NCBI GenBank assembly: GCA_016800925.1
Contig: JABCPU010000047.1
Coordinates: 207,855 to 271,854 of the forward strand
Length of the DNA stretch: 64,000 bases
Reading direction: 5' to 3'
From: Suillus spraguei
Lineage: Eukaryota > Basidiomycota > Agaricomycetes > Boletales > Suillaceae
Below the pieces are notes generated by a model, which searched no databases, was not told where the DNA came from, and was given only the letters and a program-made list of their open reading frames with translations. Positions 22,687 through 33,165 of this stretch are shown in pieces; positions within the stretch are counted from its first letter, which is position 1; every line of letters starts with the position of its first letter. Made by a program: the position numbers and the translations under genes.

Positions 22687-22697
22687 AAGATTAAAGT
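22687..22697 (+). promoter_or_regulatory. B2 self-priming primer-binding site
   Basis: AAGATTAAAGT is the exact reverse complement of 22415-22425 and sits one base after the LTR. This matches the 11-nucleotide self-primer arrangement known from Tf1 of fission yeast. Confidence 0.78.
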
Positions 22698-22873
22698 CTA
22701 TCTGATCATTGACTATCCAGTCTTCGACCCTGAACCCTGCAACAGACTAGCGTACGCGTACACTGAGCAGATTGTCAAAGAGAGGCCCTCTGACAGAAGA
22801 CAAGCCCTAACGGACAGCAAGACAGCGCGTGTAGGCACCGAGAAAGTATACCTCACCAGAAGAATCACCAGAC

Positions 22874-23710
22874 ATGGCGACCAAAAAATTTGAATATAAG
22901 ATCGGCCAGCCAAAAGCCTTTGATGGAGATCACGACAACTCTCACGAGTTTATCCAGTCGTGTAATCTCCACTTCGATATCAACGAAAAGCTTTACACCA
23001 CCGACAAACAGAAGATTATTTTCATAACATCCTTTATGACCGAAAGGAATGCCAAATCTTGGAAAGAACAATTCCTTGACCATGCTCAATCAACCGACAC
23101 CTCTGGACAAAAAGTTGGTTATGGGACAATGGTGGATTTTATGAAAAGCTTTAAAGAAGCCTTCGAGCCAGTGGATACCAAAGGAACCGCACTCACGAAA
23201 CTCAGGGATCTCAAACAAGGAAGTGGAGATCTTCACACTTACATCGCTGATTTCGAGGCACTTGCAGCCAAGGCTCATATCACCGATAATGCAACAAAGA
23301 TTCAATTCTTCCAAGATGGCCTGAGTTGGGGTATCCTTACAAAGCTTTTCACACTAGGAGATGTCTCCGAAGTATTTCGAGACGTTGTGCTGCAATGTGT
23401 TTCCATTGACAATTCCTATCATCGCCTTCAAGCCATGAGGACGCGTCATGCTCCACAACAGAAGAAGAAGAACTATGGAAATGCATGGTACATCCCGAAC
23501 CGTGATTCCAATGCAATGGTCATAGATCGAATCTCCGATACGGAGAGATCCGAATGCATGAAGAAGGGACAATGCTTCGGATGCAAGAAGACAGGACACC
23601 GTATTCATAACTGTCCTGATAGAAGGAAGAAGACCCCGCTCCGACAAACTGAAGTCAAAGAAGAAGATGAAGACGAAGAAACTGTGAGGCGGATTGTTGA
23701 GGATTTTTGA
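22874..23710 (+). CDS. gag: B2 gag (capsid and nucleocapsid)
   Basis: An intact 278-codon ORF from ATG 22874. The capsid-like N-terminal half includes FIQSCNLHFDINEKLYTT and LRDLKQGSGDLHTYIADFEAL. The zinc knuckle CFGCKKTGHRIHNC (CX2CX4HX4C) lies near residues 235-250. It ends in GAT TTT TGA. The pol frame is one base back (-1), and a T5 run covers the join. Binds and packages element RNA in particles; family role established, activity inferred. Confidence 0.88.
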   Translation: MATKKFEYKIGQPKAFDGDHDNSHEFIQSCNLHFDINEKLYTTDKQKIIFITSFMTERNAKSWKEQFLDHAQSTDTSGQKVGYGTMVDFMKSFKEAFEPVDTKGTALTKLRDLKQGSGDLHTYIADFEALAAKAHITDNATKIQFFQDGLSWGILTKLFTLGDVSEVFRDVVLQCVSIDNSYHRLQAMRTRHAPQQKKKNYGNAWYIPNRDSNAMVIDRISDTERSECMKKGQCFGCKKTGHRIHNCPDRRKKTPLRQTEVKEEDEDEETVRRIVEDF

Positions 23711-26700
23711 CTTGGAGAAACAAAGATTTGACGTATGTTTCTCCTAATGTATTACTAAGACTTGTACATGCTGTAGGTGAAAGAAAAGAACTTCGCGTCC
23801 CTATCACCCTTCACTCGCGTACTCGCTTGAAATCCATCAACACCACCGCCGTCATTGATTCAGGAGCGGCGGGAACATTCATTTCCGAAGAGTCTGTGAA
23901 ACTCCATCAAATCACATGACGAAAACTCAAAACACCATTTCGAGTTACTACAGCGGATGGAACTCTTATCAAAGGAGGACCGATCACACACTACTGTCTC
24001 CTAGTGGTCAAGATTGATGAACGAACCATGTATGGAAAATTCAATATTACCAAGCTAGGAAGAAGAGATCAAATCCTTCTGGGAATCCCATGGTTACGAG
24101 CAATGAACCCAAGTATCGATTGGGCTGCTGAAACACTTGTCCTTCCTTGAACGGCAAAATCGGATGAAATTGAAATTGACTTGGATACGGATCGGAAGAA
24201 GAATGGGTTGCCTCGACTCTTCAATCATCATTCCAAATGGCAACATTCCAGACTTCCGAAATCCCTCGTAACCCCTTTCATTCCCGAAGATCCGAAACTT
24301 GAAGTACAAATGCCATGTACTACAGACCCTGCTCCCCGTGTACAATTACCGCGAGCAGTATCACCTATTCCCCGCGCAGAAAAGCGCAAGAATGAATCCG
24401 AACCTGAGCATCAAATCAGACAAGAACCTATTGAGCAACGGCCAATAGAAAAACAGAAGTATGGAAAAAGAAAAGCAGAAGAAGAGATCCCTGGTCGGGA
24501 TACAAATGTACCGAAACTATCCAAGTTCTATGTTCCCCCGAAAACTCTTCAACATACCCCCTCGGCTTCAATTGAGGACATTCCTGATGAAGAAGAACCC
24601 GTACCCTCGTTGATCCCAACGGAGGATGATGACCAATTCAACACGATGCAAGATGTCTGGCACGCGCCAGAAGTATGTGAAATTTCCTCTTATGAACTAG
24701 GAGATGGAGAATTTCTTGTGGAATACGATACTAATGGAGTTAGCATGAGAATCATAGAAGAAGTCTCCATGGACACACCCCTGACACATGATGGAACTTC
24801 TCGACTCAAACAACTCCCCAACTACTCCACAACTCCTCTTTCCCCTCCGAAATACAGTAACAAAGCTCAGGAATTCGCCACAGATGAGAAGGAAAAGAAG
24901 AAGAAATCCTTCGAAGAGTTGGTCCCAGACTATTTGCATGACTTCGCAGATGTCTTTGCTAAAGACGGATTGAACAAACTACCCCCTGAACGCCCTGGTA
25001 TAGATCATTGGATTGACACTAAACCCGGTTTTATCCCTCGCACATCTAAGGTTTACCCATTATCGGAAAAAGAACGCACCGCCGTCAAAATGTTTATCGA
25101 TGAAAACGTTGCGAAAGGTTTCATCTCAGAATCGAAGTCACCCCAAGCCAGTGGCTTCTTCTCTGTGGGAAAAAAGAGTGGTGAATTGCGTCCCCTTACC
25201 GCTACATCAATGATTGGACAGTCAAGAACGCCTATCCGCTACCACTTCCTATCTCCCTTGTAGCACACCTTCACAACACACAGTTCTTTACAAAAATGGA
25301 TATCCGGTCCGGCTATAACAATATTCGCATCCATCCTGATGATAGGTGGAAAGCTGCTTTTACTACAGAATTCGGCCTCTTTGAACCGAACGTCATGTTC
25401 TTTGGCCTCTGCAATTCCCCAGCAACTTTTCAAGCATACATGAATTGTACCTTCCAGCAGGAAATCAATGAAGGATGGATGGTTATCTACATGGACGATA
25501 TCCTGATTTTCTCTACAACTATGGAAGAACATCGTGAACGAACAAGACGGGTTTTGATGAAGATACGAAAAGAACATCTGTTCTTAAAACCAGAGAAATG
25601 CACCTTTGATGCAGAAGAAGTGGAATACCTCGGAATGATAATTCGCCCTGGACAAGTTGCTATGGACACCGCCAAGACCAAGGGAATCTCCGAATGGCCA
25701 GTCCCGAAATCTGTAAAAGATGTTTGGTCATTCCTCGGCTTTTGCAACTTTTACCGCACGTTCATTTCCCACTATTCTGACATCGCCCAACCTCTTATCG
25801 ATTTAACAAAGAAAGATAAGGCCTTTGACTGGTCAACTGAATGTATGGACACCTTCGAAGAACTGAAACGACGCTTTACATCTCAACCAGTACTCCGTAA
25901 CCCTGATCCTTCCCGACAATTTGCTATTGCTACCAACGCTTCGCTCATAGCAACTGGCGGAGTTCTCTTGCAGACTGATGAAAATGGTGTTTACCACCCA
26001 TGTGCATATCTCTCACAGTCTTTGAACCCCGCAGAACGCAATTACCAGATCTTCGATCGGGAACTCCTTGCCGTAATTCGGGCATTGAATGAATGGCGTC
26101 ATTATCTCGAAGGAAACCCACACCCTGTCCTGGTATTCACCGACCACAAGAACCTTCTGTATTTTAGAAGTGCACAGAAACTTACCCGCCACCAAGCACG
26201 CTGGCAATTGATTTTGTCTATTTACGACATTGAACTGCATCATGTTGCAGGTACTAAATTGGCAGTACCTGATGCTCTATCTCGTCGACCCGACTATGAC
26301 ACCGGCAAAGACGATAACGAAGACCAGACCCTTCTCCCTGACGCTCTATTCGTTTGTCTTATTGACACCGACCTAAAAGATGTATTGTCATCCTCTGACC
26401 CCCTCGATGACCCTGTCTTTAAAACAGCATCTGATGCCCTTGATGGCGTGTGCCTTCCACCTATGAAATCGGCACTCTCTGATTGGAAGATCGAGGAGAA
26501 CGTCCTCTATTTTAAAAACCGAGCCTACATCCCACCGGCACATCGTCCCGATATCCTAAAAAGGTATCATGATCATCCTACCGCGGGCCACCCCGGTAGA
26601 TTCAAAACTGAAGAACTCATTAAACGTGAAGCCTGGTGGCCTGCTATGGGCTCTTATATTCGTAAATACGTTGACGGTTGCGCGCTTTGTCAGCAAATGA

Positions 26701-27809
26701 AAGCTGACACACAGCCTGTTCGCCCTCCACTTACCCCAATACCATCCTCTGCGACTCGACCCTTTTCCCAGGTCTCTGTTGATCTGATCACTGACCTCCC
26801 TATCTCTGGGGGCTTTGACAGTATCATGGTCATGGTAGACCATGGCCTTACGAAGGGGGTAATTATTATCCCTTGTTTGAAAACCATCACTTCCGAAGGC
26901 GTTGCTAAACTATTTTTGAAACACGTCTACTGACGATTTGGACTCCATGACAAAGTCATCTCGGATCAAGGCCCGCAGTTCCTATCGCGTTTCTCTAAAG
27001 AGCTTGCCCGACTTCTCGACTACGTCATTGCTCCATCTACAGCTTACCACCCTCAGATTGATGGTCAAACTGAAAGGCTAAACCAAGAACTTGAAACATA
27101 TCTTCGCATCTATTGCCGCAACAACCCTGAAAATTGGGTAGAACATCTACCAATCGCCGAATTTGTCCACAACCACCGAAAACATGATGCAAGGAATGCA
27201 TCCCCTTTATTTGATGATGGGATACAAACCACGCGCTATCCCTCATCTTATTCCCGATTCATCAGTCCCCACAGCAGAAGATAGAGTATGATCTCTGCAG
27301 AAGATAAGAGAGAAGCAATCGCCTGTCATAACATTGCAATGCAGACAATGGCCAAACGATCCCGAGGAGATAAGTACACCCCATGGAAGATCGGAGATAA
27401 GGTTTGGCTATCCGCCGCTAACCTTAGACTCAAACTCCCATCAAGGAAACTAGCACCGAAATGATACGGACCTTTCCCGATCATCGATGTCTTATCCCCT
27501 ATCACGTTCACACTCAAACTCCCCCCGCAATGGAAGATCCATCCTACCTTCCATGCTTCTGTCTTATCGTCCTATAGCGAAATGGACGTACATGGTCTGA
27601 ACTTCCCTGAACCGCCACCTGACATCATCGAAGAAGAAGAAGAATATGAAATAGAAGCAATTCTTGCCCACAAAGGAACCGGCAATCGCCGATGCTATCT
27701 CGTTTCTTGGAAAGGATATTCATCAGGAGATAACGAATGGCTCCCAGAAAAGAACTTGAAGAACTCCGCTCGAATCTTGAATGCTTATAAGAAACAACAT
27801 GCCCTTTGA
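23701..27809 (+). pseudogene. pol: B2 pol (PR-RT-RH-IN-chromodomain)
   Basis: Protease site AVIDSGAAGTF (about 23865). A variable linker leads to RT with YMDDIL (about 25490), RNase H, and an integrase zinc domain with CALCQQ. Catalytic-core segments SVDLITDLP and SDQGPQF follow, then a chromodomain ([17 protein letters not shown], 27690-27760). The longest open run is 545 codons (25296-26933). Stops at 23917 (TGA), 24149 (TGA) and 26931 (TGA) and a frameshift near 25195 interrupt it. Stop TGA at 27807-27809 matches the other copies. Polyprotein for reverse transcription and integration; the chromodomain is thought to steer integration to chromatin marks. Confidence 0.85.
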
Positions 27810-27863
27810 TTATCCCTCAGTCAATCAACTTGCACTAGCACTTGATCAACTACCACCATCGAA

Positions 27864-29329
27864 ATGTCGTTCCCCACTGCCTACATCACCCCCGTCACCA
27901 TTGCCAACAATGACTCCGACTCTGATGCTGAACACTATGGATCCCTTACCACCGAAATCGACAACACTTCCTACATTGAAGCCGCCCTTCTATGTGAAGG
28001 ACATGCCCTTGAAATTGAAAGAATCCTCACAGAAAGAGGTGCCTTCCCGGCCCTCCTCCTCGTCAACATTATCCATACTGCCGCCCTCATCGAAGCTACA
28101 GCCAAAGAAACTACGGATGCCACATATCATCAACACTTCTTACATCTTCAAAAACACATTCGTTCTTATGCTATGTTGTTGCTTCCCAGTTCTTTTAAAA
28201 GCGATGTTGAAGAAGCTATTCACATCGTGGCCAAACGTCGAGCAGGCATTGCTTGACCTCCCTCTCCGCAGGAAGATGCGCCACTTCCTATTCCAGCATC
28301 CCCTGCTTCGCGCATGTATTCTAGTGTTGATGCCCTTGCTGGCCTATGCACTGCTGTCCAAGAGATCGGACAACTTACCAACACGGTCGTCGAAACCATC
28401 CAGCAATCAGTCGCTGAAACCAGAGCAGCCAGAAATTTAGTCGAAGAAGCCATCACTGATCTACAACAAACACAAGCCGACCTCACTTCTCCTAGAACCC
28501 CATCTCCCATCGAAAAACCGACCTCACCATCTCCCGTCATAGTCTCTCATGACCATCCTGCATGGCTATATGAGCCCTGTACTGAAGAACAGTGTGAAGC
28601 TGCAAAGAAATTAGGAATTCCTGTCATGAATTAATAACACTCGGTCCTCGACTTCGTGACCTTCAGATCCATCCTCCCATGTCTATCCCATCCTCATTTG
28701 GTCCAATGGATCCTGTCTCGCCAGTCTTAGTAAAAGACTTGGCATCACCTCCCTTCTTCCTCTAACGAACTTCTTGCGGTTGTTGAACGAGGGACTACTC
28801 CTGACCTCCCCGCCTCCGTGTACGCACTAACTAGTAAACAACAAGCACAGCTTCGACGCGATAATAACCTTGCCTTAAAACGCATGACACGAAAGAAAGG
28901 GAAGAAGTGTGCCAGATCCACTAGTCCTTCACCCATTATCTCACCATCACCATTATGAATGTCCATCTCTAACACTGACGAAAACATGAAATGTCGAATC
29001 TGCGGCATCACCGGACATAGGCAAAAGAATTGTCCTAACTACCAGTGCCAAATTTGCCTGCGACACGCTCCTACCCATCTATCCATTTATTGCCCTCAGC
29101 GTCGTGGGGAACCGCCGTTTACGCTTACTTGGAAGGACGATGGATTTTATGATGCACTGCATAGGTGGGAACAGTATCTTATTAACCGTCGGCGACGAAA
29201 GAAGGTCGACGGGCAAGAACTGTAGCAGAAGAGGAAGCGGCTTATATGTTAGAAGGAAGTGCCGCTGATGAAGACGTCGCTAACTATGATGACTATGACC
29301 CCATCTATGACGACAACAGAGATGTTTGA
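27864..29329 (+). pseudogene. B2 extra 3' ORF (tandem zinc-knuckle protein)
   Basis: Starts 55 bases after pol. The N-terminal 130 codons read openly to a TGA at about 28253 where B1 and B3 have CGA. The C-terminal part has a CX2CX4HX4C knuckle (CRICGITGHRQKNC) and a second CX2CX6HX4C cluster (CQICLRHAPTHLSIYC), then the conserved LTWKDDGFYDAL and an acidic tail. It sits where an env gene would lie but has no signal peptide or membrane segment. RNA or DNA binding is inferred. Confidence 0.75.
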
Positions 29330-29362
29330 AAGTCGGTGACTTTCAATGTAAAAAGGGGGTAA

Positions 29363-29834
29363 TGTTACAATTGTATGTGTCCCTGTTCATTTTCCCTTTG
29401 TTTCTTACTTGTATATCATGTCACATGACTCTGACTCATATGCTCAACGCATCTGTACAACACATGCCTTCCTTATTAGGATACACAGTTATTTCTCACG
29501 GTTACTTGGTCTGTGCACACATATTGGCCTATTTAAGCACAGTGTACTTGTAGTAGATTCTTTACTTTAATCTTACTGGGTTTTACCTGGAATCTCCTTC
29601 GCTTAGGCCTCCAACCTAAGTCGTCTTGAATCGTCTCTAAGTCTAAGCACTCCTTATCCTTAGTCTCTATTCTCGTAGAACCTCTCAGACTTATCCTTGA
29701 GGCCAGACCCTTGATCGTACTTGGAACGCATTCCTTGTACTTTCACCTTGTCCTCTTCTGGACATTGTAAGAACTCCCAGCAGACCGGCTGTGTCTTTTC
29801 ACTGTCGCTGGTGACGCCACCCCAGTTCGTAACA
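29363..29834 (+). repeat. B2 3' LTR
   Basis: 472 bases, preceded by the polypurine tract AAAAAGGGGGTAA at about 29350-29362. Confidence 0.92.
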
Positions 29835-29839
29835 TCCTC

Positions 29840-29929
29840 CTTGCATGCACCCTCTCATGAGCCTCCAGTGCCTCCAGAGCCTCTAGTGTCTCAGGTGCTA
29901 AAGGATGCTCTCATCAGATCAGACCTATG
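29840..29929 (+). pseudogene. Proline-rich ORF, right part, split by B2
   Basis: With one TCCTC copy the frame continues SS-LHAPSHEPPVPPEP and stops at about 29927-29929. Joining depends only on removing B2. Function unknown. Confidence 0.5.
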
Positions 29930-31052
29930 ACTACCAATTATCCCATCAACACCACTGAAGGGTGCAGCATTACAGCCTTTCTGACCCTCCTCATTGTCCC
30001 TCCCACATGAACGTGGTGCTTCCATTGATGCAGAAAACATCAATGACCTGTTCTCGGATTCTCAGGGCAGCAAAGATGCACCTTCCTCAATGTCAGGCCA
30101 GTCATTTGTTCCTGGATGGAAGTCTGCCAACAACAATGCTGTAACGAACATATTGCGCTAGGCTTAAAACCCTATCTTTTGACACTCATCTCATGTCTAT
30201 AGCTTTAATAAAGTGCGTGATACACCAGCTACTAGCTACTTCACAATATATGACATGTCCTCCAGTAGTCTAGGTTGATCTCTTCTGATGTTGAGTTTCT
30301 TGAAGTGTTCAACAGCCTCCTTGTAAGGTTGAAGATTTTGTCCATTCAACAAAAATCCGATATCAATTCCATTCCACCACAGCTACTTCCAGTCCTCCTT
30401 ACATATATTTTGCTTCATGCAAGTTCCTGCATGCACAATAAATGGGACTTCCCATGCAATGACCCAATGGTGCACATTGAGACATTTCTTGGCTTGAACA
30501 TTGTGTTTCACACCATGGACCTGACAGCATGACATTCCTCATCAGAGATATCATTGATGCAAGCTTAAATGATTGCTCAAAAGCATGCAGCAGGAATCTT
30601 TGATATTGTACATCAGTGCAAGCAAGAGAAGTTGTGTTGTTTGAGTGAGTCACCACTGGAGATGGCGAACAGCATAGACATGTGTATCTTTGCAAAATAA
30701 ATATCGCCAAACACCAGCCTCCGAATCTGCATGATCTCAGCCATCAGACTTGGAGTCCATGTTGGAAATCTGTCAAGTAGTATATTGGGATATTGTACTA
30801 GTAACTTACTCTTACCACTACGCCAGCAGAGTTACCACATTAGTAACTCCATGGATGCTTTCACTCCACTTGTTTCACCCATCTCCATATTTTAGTTCAT
30901 ACTTCACTATACTTTTCTCACTCACCTGGAATTCAGTTTTTTAAAAAGCTCTAATGATATTAATGAGCTCCCCAATGTTATTCAATAACTAACTCTGGTG
31001 TCACAGACCCCACAAAATACACCTTGACTGGCTCTTTTCCAAGGCTGGTCAC
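29930..31052. other. Unassigned region between B2 and element A
   Basis: Short broken ORFs only. On the minus strand from about 30750 to 30270 several fragments in changing frames look like decayed coding sequence of an unknown multi-exon gene, with interrupting stops. I cannot name it. No RNA gene was seen. Confidence 0.4.
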
Positions 31053-31813
31053 TGTCATATACCATACTTCTAATCTCAGATCCGACCATATCCAATCAGA
31101 TCTGATCGATTCCATATCCGTCCGGTCCACAGATCCTGTCCGGACCACCCATCCGAATGTGCTCACTTCTCGCACCTTAACTCCCTTGTGTATATCTGCG
31201 TCTATCTCCTTTCGTCATTCCTCCTGTTTCCGGTATTCCGGCTGTTTATATTTCCGTCCTGTGTTACTGATCCGTTTCCTGTGTTCATTTCCGATTCATG
31301 CTTACTGATCCGCTGTGCATTAACTAATAGACTTCCATTACACTTCGTACATAGCCCTCGGTCCCGGACTTGCTGATTATCCGTCTTAGATACTTACAGT
31401 ATATAAACCACTTGTAGATCTCCGTAGAACCTTAGTTCGAATATCATCTTAGATTCTACTCATTCCGCTTCTTCCGGACTTAAGCCACTTCCGCTTTAAG
31501 TCACCTTCCGAGACTTAGGATTGATTCCTATAGTCTATATCTCCGACTCTATCTTCGGATAGTCTACCTCTGTTAGTTTCTAGTTAGGAACTCGTTCCGA
31601 AGCTAGCCTTAATCTCTGTCTCTCCTTACGTTCCGAATAACCTTCGACGTATCATATCCGATACCTTGGACACCGGATCCGTCACACAACTCCTTCCAGG
31701 TCTTCGGACGAATAACTCTCCTTAAATAAGGGGCATTACTCGAGAAAGGGGCACAGTGCACGAACTGAGGCCAAAGCCCTTCGGATCTCTCTACCCTTGA
31801 GTACGTCTTAACA
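31053..31813 (+). repeat. Element A 5' LTR
   Basis: TGTCATATACC..GTCTTAACA, 761 bases. It is homologous to the solo LTR at 17482-18252 and more distantly to 8620-10091. TATATAAA lies at 31400-31407. The 11-mer AGTTCGAATAT at 31434-31444 marks the likely RNA start. Confidence 0.92.
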
Positions 31814-31815
31814 GT

Positions 31816-31826
31816 ATATTCGAACT
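31816..31826 (+). promoter_or_regulatory. Element A self-priming primer-binding site
   Basis: ATATTCGAACT is the exact reverse complement of 31434-31444 and starts two bases after the LTR. The complementary site is about 34 bases after the TATA box, as expected for the mRNA 5' end. Confidence 0.75.
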
Positions 31827-31863
31827 CAAACCTTTCCGAGTAACTTTTAAACCATCCATATCA

Positions 31864-33165
31864 TGCCTCCCCGTAAAACTCAAAACACTCTCCGAGGAGC
31901 CGGACTTGGTCCGATCCAACGAGATCCCACACCCATCGTCCAAACATTCACCAGTTTCTCTCAACGCCGCGCAAGCATGAGCGACATAGGTCAAAGTATT
32001 TCCGCTGTCAAGCCAGACCGGATCCGATAACACCAACTCGGAAACCGGATAACCCAGACTCCAATTCGCGCCCGACCATTCGCTTTGATGATGAGCTGCG
32101 CAGTAACCCACCAGATGATGAAGTGATGATCCGGACAATGAGGACCTGGATGACGAAGAAGATAAAATCCACCTGAGCCCTCAGGACCGGGTCCTAGCCC
32201 AACTATCCGTAGCCATTAATCACCTCGCTCGCAGTAGCTGTCGCACCCCCACCTCGGATGATAGCAAAGTCAAAATCGTGAGCCAGATACCTTCGATGGG
32301 TCCGAACCTCGCAAGCTCCGGCATTCTTCGTCCAATGTGAGCTCAACTTCCAGAGCAAACCTAGCGCTTTCCGTTCCGGACGCGCTAAAGTCAATTTCGC
32401 CCAATCCTACCTTAAGGGTATGGCTCTCGAGTGGTTTGAACCGGATCTCCTTTCGGACGGATATAGCAACCGTCCGGACTGGATGGATGACTACTCCGAG
32501 TTCATGCTCGAGCTCCAAACCAATTTCGGACCACACGATCCCTCGGAGACGCAGAGATGCAGTTAGAACAACTCCACATGCTGACGGACAACGCATCAAC
32601 AAGTACGTTGTAGAATTCCAGCGACTTGCCTCCCAAGTACGCAATGGGGAGACGGAGCCCTACGACGCCAATTCTACAATGGACTTCCGCCCGAATCAAA
32701 GATGAGATTAGTCGCATGGGTAAGCCCACTACCCTTTCGGAGTTCAAGACTCTCGCCCAGACCATCGACGCCCGTTACTGGGAACAGAGGGGCGAAGTCA
32801 CCCGAGAGAGTAGAACCACCTCTTCCAATCCTCCCAGGCAGTCAACATCCGACCGGACGAACTCCAACTCATCCGGATCCGATACGCCCAAATTCAATAA
32901 ACCCACATCCTCCACAACCTCCTCTGCCCCGAAAGTTTTGGATCTTCCTAGCGTTGTTGGTGCGGACGGAAAGCTAACCACCCAGGAGCGTCAGAGGCGT
33001 ATTGACAAAAGGCTCTGTATGTTCTGCGGCGGACCTGGTCACACTGCCGGGAATGCACCAAATCCACTTCGCGCGCTGCCAAAGGCCGCGCTACTGTGCT
33101 CACTCCGGAAACGGAACCGGAAGCCTCGGATGAGGCAAAAAATTAGTCCGCGACCCTCCTGACTC
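31864..33165 (+). pseudogene. gag: Element A gag
   Basis: ATG at 31864 (MPPRKTQNTLRGAG). Capsid-like fragments in changing frames follow. A zinc-knuckle region starts LCMFCGGPGHTAGN (about 33015) but a one-base deletion after GGGAA removes the final Cys from frame. Broken in at least three places. Confidence 0.7.

Larger units (their letters stand above)
22212..29834 (+). mobile_element. Ty3/gypsy chromovirus B2
   Basis: Complete element with LTRs 22212-22685 and 29363-29834 and a perfect 5-base target duplication TCCTC (22207-22211 and 29835-29839). Gene order is as in B1, without the nested LTR. A handful of stops and frameshifts make it inactive, but long stretches of RT-RNase H-integrase read openly. 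The LTRs differ mainly by C/T and G/A transitions, several at CpG. Confidence 0.95.

Noticed and set aside
14393..28254. Classical RIP (CpA to TpA) as the source of the stops
   Set aside because: The changes I could verify are at CpG, and many CpA sites remain.
31024..31376. ORFs within the element A LTR
   Set aside because: They lie wholly inside the LTR, differ between LTR copies and have no protein features.
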